A stretch of 10,916 bases of DNA from Actinomycetes bacterium (GTDB taxonomy: Bacteria > Actinomycetota > Acidimicrobiia > Acidimicrobiales > Bog-793): the NCBI GenBank assembly GCA_021823365.1, contig JAKAOD010000057.1:1-10916 (forward strand), given 5' to 3'. A model generated the notes under the pieces. The model saw only the letters and a program-made list of their open reading frames with translations. It made no database searches and was not told the origin of the DNA. The position numbers were made by a program, and so were the translations under genes. This document shows, one piece after another, positions 5,567 through 10,916 of the stretch; position 1 is the first letter of the stretch, and every line of letters starts with the position of its first letter.

Positions 5567-6763
5567 GTGCGTGAGCTGATGGACGACATCGCAGCATGGC
5601 GGCGCACGGGCCTCGGGGTGGCGCTCGCCCGCGTCGTCGGGACCGAGGGCTCCGCACCCCGTCCGGCCGGGGCGTCCATGGCGATCTCGAGCGACGGCAG
5701 GGTCGCCGGCTCGGTCTCCGGCGGCTGCGTGGAGAGCGCGGTCGTGACGGCTGCCACCTCGGCGCTGCAAAGCGGGCAACCGGTCCTCGAGCGCTTCGGC
5801 TACTCGGACTCCGACGCCTTCGCCGTCGGGTTGAGCTGCGGCGGCGCCGTCTCGGTGTTCGTCTCGCCCGGCCTGCCGAGCTGCTACGAGCAGCTCGAGG
5901 CATCGCTGCGAGCCGGCGAGACCGCCGTGGTCGTGACGGTCGTGTCGGTGCGTGAGCGGCCGGTGGCCGAAGGCGCCGAAGACGCCCCGGCGGCGCGCTG
6001 CTTCGACGCCCCGGGCGGCCTCGCGGCCGTCGTGGCCGGTGCCTCGGCGCTCGTCCTCGGCGACGGCCGCTTCGTCGGCACCCTCGGCGCCGACGGCCTC
6101 GACGGGGTGGTCCGTCGCGACGCGACCGGGATGCTGAGCTCGGGCAGCTCGGGCCTCGCAAGCTACGTCGCGCTCGACTGCGCCCCCTCGGCAGAGGTGG
6201 AGGTGTTCTTCCACGCCTTCGCCGAGCCGCCGCGCATGGTCGTCGTCGGGGCCGTCGACTTCGCGGCTGCGCTGTGCCGGCAGGCGAAGCTCCTCGGGTA
6301 CCACGTGAGCATCTGTGACGCCCGTGCCGTGTTCGCGACGAGGGAGCGGTTCCCGATGGCGGACGAGGTCGTCCCCGACCGGCCGGAGCGCCACCTCGCC
6401 GGCATCGCGCCGCCGCTCGGGCGACGTGATGCCGTCTGCATCCTCACCCACGAGGCGCGCTTCGACGTGCCGGCGATCCTCGCGGCGCTCGAGACCGACG
6501 CCGGCTACCTCGGCGCGCTCGGGTCGCGCCGAACGACCGCCGACCGGCGCCGGCGGTTGCTCGAGGCCGGTGCGGACGAGGACGAGCTGGAGCGCCTGCA
6601 CGCACCCGTCGGGCTCGACATCGGCGCGCGGACCCCGGAGGAGACGGCGCTCGCCATCTGCGCGGAGATCGTCGCCGCTCAGAACGACCGCCGGGCGGGG
6701 AGGCTGAGCGACGGCGCCGGCCCGATCCACGGCCGTCCCGCCGCCGAGAGCGCGCGCGCCTGA
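5567..6763 (+). CDS. XdhC/CoxI-family molybdenum-cofactor accessory protein
   Basis: Members of this family bind, sulfurate or protect molybdenum cofactor and help insert it into xanthine dehydrogenase or CO-dehydrogenase type hydroxylases in the cytoplasm. The 398-residue protein shows both expected domains. The N-terminal XdhC_CoxI domain contains GTEGSAPRPAGASM (25-38), SGGCVES (51-57) and LSCGGAV (89-95), with conserved Cys54 and Cys91 as possible cofactor ligands. The C-terminal Rossmann-like domain starts RMVVVGAVDFAAAL (223-236) and continues with CDARAVFATRERFP, ILTHEARFD, YLGALGSRRT and LDIGARTPEETALAI. The start is GTG 5567 with a good ribosome binding site. It appears to be a single-gene unit: no molybdenum hydroxylase subunits are next to it, so the client enzyme must be encoded elsewhere or outside the window. 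The remaining ~25 residues after AEIVAAQ look like an unstructured tail. Confidence 0.9.
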   Translation: MRELMDDIAAWRRTGLGVALARVVGTEGSAPRPAGASMAISSDGRVAGSVSGGCVESAVVTAATSALQSGQPVLERFGYSDSDAFAVGLSCGGAVSVFVSPGLPSCYEQLEASLRAGETAVVVTVVSVRERPVAEGAEDAPAARCFDAPGGLAAVVAGASALVLGDGRFVGTLGADGLDGVVRRDATGMLSSGSSGLASYVALDCAPSAEVEVFFHAFAEPPRMVVVGAVDFAAALCRQAKLLGYHVSICDARAVFATRERFPMADEVVPDRPERHLAGIAPPLGRRDAVCILTHEARFDVPAILAALETDAGYLGALGSRRTTADRRRRLLEAGADEDELERLHAPVGLDIGARTPEETALAICAEIVAAQNDRRAGRLSDGAGPIHGRPAAESARA

Positions 6764-6769
6764 ACGCCC

Positions 6770-6813
6770 GGCGCGGCGGGCGGGAGCGCTCGGCGCGGCC
6801 GCCGGGAGCGCCC
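6770..6813. repeat. 22-bp imperfect GC-rich tandem repeat
   Basis: Two adjacent 22-bp units (6770-6791 and 6792-6813), both beginning GGCGCGGC and containing GGGAGCGC, match at 19 of 22 positions. They start 7 bp after the XdhC stop codon. A short 9-bp dyad CGCC-C-GGCG (6765-6773) precedes them. This is the same kind of sequence found in the gap upstream of the gene. The function is unknown and slippage is a simple explanation. Confidence 0.5.
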
Positions 6814-6837
6814 GGGGCCGACCCTTTCGCTCGAGTC

Positions 6838-6857
6838 CGATATCTGATTAAATGTCG
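6838..6857. promoter_or_regulatory. AT-rich patch with imperfect dyad, candidate liv operon promoter/operator
   Basis: CGATAT-N8-ATGTCG (6838-6843 and 6852-6857) matches as an inverted repeat at 5 of 6 positions. It includes the palindrome GATATC (6839-6844) and the AT-rich core TGATTAAAT. It is the only AT-rich stretch in the 182-bp gap before the binding-protein gene, about 90 bp upstream of its ATG. That is a reasonable position for the operon promoter, but no clear -35/-10 pair was identified. Confidence 0.35.
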
Positions 6858-6945
6858 ATGACACAGAGCATCCGCGCCTCGCGCCAGAGGGGACCGGGCG
6901 AGGCGCGGCAGCAGGGGCACCCGATGGTGCGAGGGAGGGCGGTCG

Positions 6946-8169
6946 ATGTCCCGACTGAGGAGACACGCGCACGTGGCGATGGCGGCGCTCGCCGCGGCCG
7001 GTGCACTGCTGGCGGCGGGAGCCACCGCCGCAGCTGCGAGCCGACCGCACGCACATGCGGCAGCAAAGCCGATCGTCATCGGCGCCGTCATCGACGAGAC
7101 GAACACGATGAAGCCGTTCGACGTGCCGGCGCTCGAAGCGGCGCAGATCTACGCGGCCAAGGTCAACGCCGCGGGCGGCGTCGACGGGCACAAGATCGTC
7201 TTCGACGTCTACAACGACCAGCTGCAGCCGGCGCTCACGCGCTCGGACGCCTTGAAGGCGGTGCAAGCCGGCGCCGACATCTTGTGGGTGACCTGCGACG
7301 TCGACTTCGCCACGCCGGCGATCGAGGTCGGGCTGCAGTACCACAAGCTCGTCATCTCCCCCTGCACGGGGACGAACCAGGTGGGCCCGGCGCGCTTCGG
7401 CCCGGCGGGCAAGCTCGCCTTCACCTTCGGCAACGCCCCGCAGTCCGACGGGGCGGTGCTCGCGCAGCTGATGATGCAGAAGGGCTGGAAGTCGGCGACC
7501 GTCGTGACCGACAAGCTGCTCACCTACTTCATCCAGGTGTGCCAGTACTTCACGGCTGACTTCAAGAAGCTCGGCGGCAAGATCGTGAGCCAGCTCAGCT
7601 ACACGAGCGGCGACCACACCGCCGGCAACGTCGCCCAGCGGGCGGCGAGCTCCGGCGCGGCGGCGACGGTGCTCTGCACGACGACGACGCCGGACCTGTC
7701 GACGTTCGTGACCTCGTTGCGCACGGTCGGCAACACGAAGCCGATCGTCGGTGCCTGGTCGATCGACGGCGGATTCTGGGAGCCGAGCAACCCGAAGATC
7801 TCGAACAACATCTGGTGGTCGACCTACGCCTCGGTGTTCGGCGACGACCCGAACCCGCAGGTGCGGCAGCTGATCGCCGAGATGAAGGCGAAGGGCGAGG
7901 CTCCGGCGACCGGAGGCTTCGTCACCGGCCCGAGCGCGCTGCAGGGCATCATCTACGCGATCAAGAAGGCGCACGGCAGCTTGGTAGGCTCGACGTTGGC
8001 GAGCATCATCCAAGGGTTCCACAACGTGCCGACGCTGTCGGGGCCGGTGAGCTTCTCGGCCACCTTCCACTCGGTCGTCGGTCGGCCCTACCGCATCATC
8101 GAGGTGACCAACGACAAGCCGCACTTCGTCGAGATGCTCAGCCCGGGGAAGCTTGCGGCGGGCCCCTGA
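6946..8169 (+). CDS. Branched-chain amino-acid type ABC transporter substrate-binding protein
   Basis: Exported receptor of a liv-type importer (Peripla_BP_6 fold). The 407-residue product starts at ATG 6946, with GGAGG at 6934-6938 upstream. An Arg/His-containing N-region and a hydrophobic Ala-rich core (AALAAAGALLAAGATAAAA, about 13-31) form a Sec signal peptide with AxA-like cleavage options near residues 30-38. The mature part begins KPIVIGAVIDETN, followed by AAQIYAAKVNAAGGVDGHKI, a typical first lobe of this family. GGFVTGPSALQGIIYAIKKA lies in the second lobe. There is no lipobox cysteine, so it is probably not a lipoprotein. Four cysteines (117, 140, 199, 244) could form disulfides outside the membrane. 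The gene heads an operon with two ATPases and two permeases. The ligand is not predictable, because family members bind amino acids, amides, urea or aromatic compounds. Confidence 0.9.
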   Translation: MSRLRRHAHVAMAALAAAGALLAAGATAAAASRPHAHAAAKPIVIGAVIDETNTMKPFDVPALEAAQIYAAKVNAAGGVDGHKIVFDVYNDQLQPALTRSDALKAVQAGADILWVTCDVDFATPAIEVGLQYHKLVISPCTGTNQVGPARFGPAGKLAFTFGNAPQSDGAVLAQLMMQKGWKSATVVTDKLLTYFIQVCQYFTADFKKLGGKIVSQLSYTSGDHTAGNVAQRAASSGAAATVLCTTTTPDLSTFVTSLRTVGNTKPIVGAWSIDGGFWEPSNPKISNNIWWSTYASVFGDDPNPQVRQLIAEMKAKGEAPATGGFVTGPSALQGIIYAIKKAHGSLVGSTLASIIQGFHNVPTLSGPVSFSATFHSVVGRPYRIIEVTNDKPHFVEMLSPGKLAAGP

Positions 8170-8938
8170 GCGTTCACGGGCGACCGGGACCTCGGGCGCC
8201 AGCCTCGAGTGCCACGAGGTCTCGGTCGTCTACTCGGGTCTGGTCGCGCTCGAGAAGGCGAGCATCTCGCTGTCGAGGGGCGAGGTCGTCGGGCTGATCG
8301 GCCCGAACGGCGCGGGGAAGACGACCTTCGTCAACGCCGTGAGCGGTTTCGCGCCGATGAGCGGCGGGCGGGTCGTGCTCGACGGCCGTGACCTCGGCGG
8401 GCTCTCTCCCGAGCAGCGCGCCCGCCTCGGCTTGGCGCGCACCTTCCAGCACGGACGGCTCTTCCCGGGGTTGAGCGTGCGCGAGAACGTCGAGCTCGGG
8501 GCGCTCGCCGTCGGCGCCTCGCAGCGCGCGGCACGCGCCCGTGCCGCTCGGCTGCTCGCCGAGCTCGACCTCGCCGACCTCGCCGACCGGAGCGTCGCCG
8601 AGCTCTCCCACGGGGACCAGCAGCGGGTGAGCGTCGTGCGCGCCGCTGCCGCCGAGCCTGCCTTCCTCCTGCTCGACGAGCCCGCGGCGGGCCTTCCCGA
8701 GGCGGCGATGGCCGAGCTCGGCAAGGTCGTCTGGAGATCGAGCCACGAGGGCGGGGCCGGGGTGGTGATGATCGACCACAACGTCGAGTTCGTGCTGCGC
8801 CTGTCGGATCGGGTGGTCGTCCTCGACCACGGGGTCGTCCTCGCCGAGGGGACCCCGGACGAGATCCGCCGGCACCCTGCGGTGACCTCCGCCTACTTCG
8901 GTGACCGGACCGAGCCGACGGGAGAGCGCCTCCCGTGA
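8153..8938 (+). CDS. livG: Branched-chain amino-acid type ABC transporter ATP-binding protein, LivG type
   Basis: Cytoplasmic ATPase of the importer, 261 residues. Walker A is GPNGAGKT (50-57), the Q-loop region reads ARTFQHGRLFPGLSV, the signature is LSHGDQQ (151-157), Walker B is LLLDEP with Asp175 and Glu176, and the H-loop is IDHN with His209. The ARTFQxxRLF and GLxPEQRARLGLART blocks are typical of LivG rather than LivF. The only in-frame start upstream of the conserved core is TTG 8153, which overlaps the end of the binding-protein gene by 17 bp and has a purine-rich GGGGAAG just before it; the nearby GTG at 8209 is in another frame. The first ~16 residues are extra compared with the family, so the start is less certain than the rest. 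The stop overlaps the next GTG. Confidence 0.92.
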   Translation: MRRAPERSRATGTSGASLECHEVSVVYSGLVALEKASISLSRGEVVGLIGPNGAGKTTFVNAVSGFAPMSGGRVVLDGRDLGGLSPEQRARLGLARTFQHGRLFPGLSVRENVELGALAVGASQRAARARAARLLAELDLADLADRSVAELSHGDQQRVSVVRAAAAEPAFLLLDEPAAGLPEAAMAELGKVVWRSSHEGGAGVVMIDHNVEFVLRLSDRVVVLDHGVVLAEGTPDEIRRHPAVTSAYFGDRTEPTGERLP

Positions 8939-9654
8939 GCGACCGGGCGCTGCTCGACGTGCGGCACTTGAACGTCAGCTACGGGCACGTGAACGCCGTG
9001 CGCGACGTCTCGATCTCCGTCGGGCCAGGAGAGGCGGTCGGCCTCGTCGGCCCGAACGGCGCGGGCAAGTCGACGACGCTGCTCAGCCTGATGGGGGCGG
9101 TCAGGCGCTCCGGCGGCGAGGTCACCTTCCACGGCCGGCCGCTTCCCAGGTCCAAGCCGGAGTCGGTCGCCCGCCTCGGCGTGGCGATGGTGCCGGAGGG
9201 ACGGCACCTGTTCCAGTCGATGTCGGTGAGGGACAACCTGTCGCTCGCCGAGTCGGCGCGCCGCCGCGGCGGCCCGGGGCGCGTCGAGCCCGCCTGGATC
9301 GCCGAGCTCTTCCCGATCGTCGTCGACTACGCCGAGCGCCCGGCCGGGCTTCTGTCCGGGGGGCAGCAGCAGCAGGTCGCGATCGCGAGGGCCTTGCTCG
9401 CCGACCCGGACCTGCTCCTGCTCGACGAGCCGTCGCTCGGCCTCGCGCCGGTCGCCGTCGAGGCGGTGTTCTCCGCTCTCGAGCAGGTGCGTGCGGCCGG
9501 CGTCGCGATCCTCCTCGTCGAGCAGCGCGCCCAGCGGACCCTCGAGTTCTGCAACCGCAGCTACGTGCTCTCCTCCGGCGAGATCCGCCTCGAGACCGCG
9601 AGAGAGGGCGCCACCGACGCGGAGTCGGTGCTGAGCGCATACTTCGGCAGATGA
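8935..9654 (+). CDS. livF: Branched-chain amino-acid type ABC transporter ATP-binding protein, LivF type
   Basis: Second ATPase of the importer, expected to pair with the LivG-type subunit on the cytoplasmic side of the permeases. The 239 residues match the family length. Walker A is GPNGAGKS (39-46), followed by VAMVPEGRHLFQSMSVRDNL, the diagnostic LivF segment. The signature is LSGGQ (140-144) and Walker B is LLLLDE (160-165) followed by PSLGLAP. The H-loop position carries Gln (LVEQRAQ), as in most LivF proteins, whose usual motif is VEQN. The GTG start overlaps the livG stop (GTGA at 8935-8938), and its own stop overlaps the livH start (ATGA at 9651-9654), so the three genes are probably translated in a coupled way. 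Confidence 0.93.
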   Translation: MSDRALLDVRHLNVSYGHVNAVRDVSISVGPGEAVGLVGPNGAGKSTTLLSLMGAVRRSGGEVTFHGRPLPRSKPESVARLGVAMVPEGRHLFQSMSVRDNLSLAESARRRGGPGRVEPAWIAELFPIVVDYAERPAGLLSGGQQQQVAIARALLADPDLLLLDEPSLGLAPVAVEAVFSALEQVRAAGVAILLVEQRAQRTLEFCNRSYVLSSGEIRLETAREGATDAESVLSAYFGR

Positions 9655-10535
9655 CCGCGGTCGGGTACCTCGTCGACGCGATCTCGCTCGGCGTCGTCTA
9701 CGCGCTGATCGCGGTGTCGATAGGCCTTGTCTTCGGGGTGCTGCGCCAGGTCAACCTCGCCCAGGGCGAGGTGATCGCGTTCGGCGCCTACTCGCTGTGG
9801 CTGGCGCGCGACCTCCCGGCTCCGGTGGCGATCCTCGCCTGCGTCGCCGTCTGCGTCGCCGGCTCGATCGTGCTCCAGGTGCTCGTCTTCCGGCCGCTCG
9901 GGGGAGCCTCGCCGCTCACCACCCTCGTCGTGACCTTTGGCGTGAGCTACGGCCTCGAAGCCGTGTGGCAGCTGATCTTCGGTTCGAACGGCAACGCCGT
10001 CTCCACGCTCTCGAGCCTCAACGACGTCGCGATCGGCGGGCACGTCGACCTGCGCTGGGTCACCGTCGTCGAGATCGGCGTGGGCGCGGTCATGTTCGCG
10101 ATCCTGCTCGCCGTCCTCTACCGGACGAGCCTCGGGACGAGGATGCGCGCGACGGCCGAGGACTTCCGTACGGCGCGCATCGTCGGCGTGCCCGTCGGAT
10201 CCGTGGTCACGTGGGCGTTCGTCTTCGCCGGTGTGAGCGCCGCCGTCGTCGCCGTGCTCACGACGGTGCAGACGCCCCTCGTCACGCCGTCGTTCGGGCT
10301 GACGCTGCTCATCGTGGCGCTCGTCGGCGTGGTGCTCGGCGGCATCGACCACCTCGGGCGTGCCACGGCGGGGGGCTTCGTCGTCGGGTTCGTCAACTCC
10401 ATCGTCGGCTCGGTGCTCCCCGAGCAGCAGCTCGTGTTCCTGCCGACGCTGACGTTCCTCTTCGTGGTCGTCGTGCTGCTCGTCCGGCCGGCCGGGCTGT
10501 TCACGCCGCGAGGCTCCGGCGCGGAGCGGGTATGA
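9651..10535 (+). CDS. livH: Branched-chain amino-acid type ABC transporter permease, LivH type
   Basis: Integral membrane permease of the importer, 294 residues. About eight hydrophobic segments are visible, for example residues 5-28, 58-82, 88-112, 136-158, 187-212, 218-236 and 262-282. The block VYALIAVSIGLVFGVLRQVN and the LAQGEVIAFGAY motif (about 36-47) are characteristic of LivH proteins. The cytoplasmic coupling loop SLGTRMRATAEDFRTARIVG (about 160-179) is where the ATPases dock. Near the end, LVVVLLVRPAGLF-like residues match the family C-terminus. It begins at an ATG overlapping the livF stop and ends in an ATGA overlap with the livM start. The ORF remains open upstream to 8901, but that part is antisense or out-of-frame livF sequence and not part of this gene. 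Confidence 0.93.
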   Translation: MTAVGYLVDAISLGVVYALIAVSIGLVFGVLRQVNLAQGEVIAFGAYSLWLARDLPAPVAILACVAVCVAGSIVLQVLVFRPLGGASPLTTLVVTFGVSYGLEAVWQLIFGSNGNAVSTLSSLNDVAIGGHVDLRWVTVVEIGVGAVMFAILLAVLYRTSLGTRMRATAEDFRTARIVGVPVGSVVTWAFVFAGVSAAVVAVLTTVQTPLVTPSFGLTLLIVALVGVVLGGIDHLGRATAGGFVVGFVNSIVGSVLPEQQLVFLPTLTFLFVVVVLLVRPAGLFTPRGSGAERV

Positions 10536-10916
10536 GAAGGAACGCTCGCTTGCTCCTCGAGCTCGCCGGACCGCTCGGGCTCGTCGTCGCGACGGCGCTC
10601 GTCGGCTCGCAGTTCTCCATCGCCCAGCAGACGAACGTCGTCAACGTGCTCGTCACGACGACGATCGTCGTCGGGCTCTACGTCTTCGTCGGCAACTCCG
10701 GGGTGATGTCGTTCGGACAGGTGAGCTTCGTCGCGGTCGGGGCCTTCGCGGCCGGCGTGCTCACCAACCCGCCGCAGCTGCGCCGGACGACCATGCCGCA
10801 GCTGTTCGGCTTCCTCGCCACCCCGCAGCTCACCAACATCGAGTCCTTGCTCCTCGCCGCGGGGCTCGGTGCGCTCTTCGCCTTCCTCGTCGGGCTCGCG
10901 CTGATGCGCCTCTCGG
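10532..10916 (+). CDS. livM: Branched-chain amino-acid type ABC transporter permease, LivM type (partial, cut by window end)
   Basis: The second permease subunit starts at ATG 10532, overlapping the livH stop. It is open for 128 codons to the window end with no stop. After a short basic N-terminus (RRNAR) and a first hydrophobic segment (about 11-26), residues 35-65 contain VLVTTTIVVGLYVFVGNSGVMSFGQVSF. The stretch carries the conserved GxSGxxSFGQ signature of LivM (Gly54-Gln63). FVAVGAFAAG follows, then a longer loop with RRTTMPQL, and another hydrophobic segment (about 106-126). Intact LivM proteins have roughly 300-400 residues, so about one third is visible. It completes a transporter set in one operon. 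Confidence 0.92.
   Translation, partial: MRRNARLLLELAGPLGLVVATALVGSQFSIAQQTNVVNVLVTTTIVVGLYVFVGNSGVMSFGQVSFVAVGAFAAGVLTNPPQLRRTTMPQLFGFLATPQLTNIESLLLAAGLGALFAFLVGLALMRLS

Noticed and set aside
3695..6730. Minus-strand open frame of about 1011 codons
   Set aside because: It runs antisense through the CoA-ligase and xdhC-like genes, both of which have clear family motifs on the plus strand. Its translation is Arg/Glu/Asp-rich and without domain motifs, as expected for the shadow frame of very GC-rich coding DNA.
8901..9650. N-terminal extension of LivH
   Set aside because: The frame is open upstream to 8901, but that sequence is the out-of-frame shadow of livF. The ATG at 9651 with its 4-bp overlap and the family-like N-terminus is clearly the start.

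Overview
The window is very GC-rich DNA with tightly packed, often 4-bp-overlapping genes, many GTG/TTG starts and Arg/Ala-rich shadow frames. Together with the gene types (an actinobacterial-style XdhC, a branched-chain amino-acid type ABC transporter, an ADP-forming CoA ligase alpha chain), this suggests a high-GC actinomycete-type bacterium, possibly of the Acidimicrobiia or Thermoleophilia kind. That placement is inference from style, not a phylogenetic result.

Layout. (1) 1-515: an AT-rich edge of about 40% GC over 50 bases, then a broken tryptophan 2,3-dioxygenase-like gene. (2) 598-2258: a plus-strand pair, enoyl-CoA hydratase then 3-hydroxybutyryl-CoA dehydrogenase, overlapping by ATGA. 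(3) 2259-2558: a scar in which the first ~32 codons of an electron-transfer flavoprotein beta gene (plus strand) meet what looks like the first ~65 codons of a membrane-anchored Fe-S oxidoreductase (minus strand). (4) 2574-3755, minus strand: a glutaryl-CoA dehydrogenase-like acyl-CoA dehydrogenase. (5) 3887-5356, plus strand: a CoA-binding, ADP-forming acyl-CoA synthetase alpha chain without its ATP-grasp half. (6) 5357-5566: a noncoding gap with tandem GC dyads and an AT-rich inverted repeat. (7) 5567-6763: an XdhC-family molybdenum-enzyme accessory protein. (8) 6764-6945: a second gap with GC repeats and an AT-rich patch. (9) 6946-10916: a liv-type ABC transporter operon in the order binding protein, LivG, LivF, LivH, LivM (LivM cut by the window end).

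Working together. Glutaryl-CoA dehydrogenase, enoyl-CoA hydratase and 3-hydroxybutyryl-CoA dehydrogenase form the chain glutaryl-CoA -> crotonyl-CoA -> 3-hydroxybutyryl-CoA -> acetoacetyl-CoA. The ETF and Fe-S remnants would have carried electrons from the dehydrogenase to the quinone pool. The tryptophan dioxygenase remnant beside them fits an aromatic amino-acid (or lysine) catabolic locus that has lost pieces. The CoA ligase subunit and the transporter could supply substrates, but their specificity cannot be read from the sequence. I see no phage, CRISPR, transposase, tRNA or rRNA. The most interesting signals are the clustered gene remnants, the orphan CoA-ligase alpha chain and the repeated GC dyads in the intergenic gaps.
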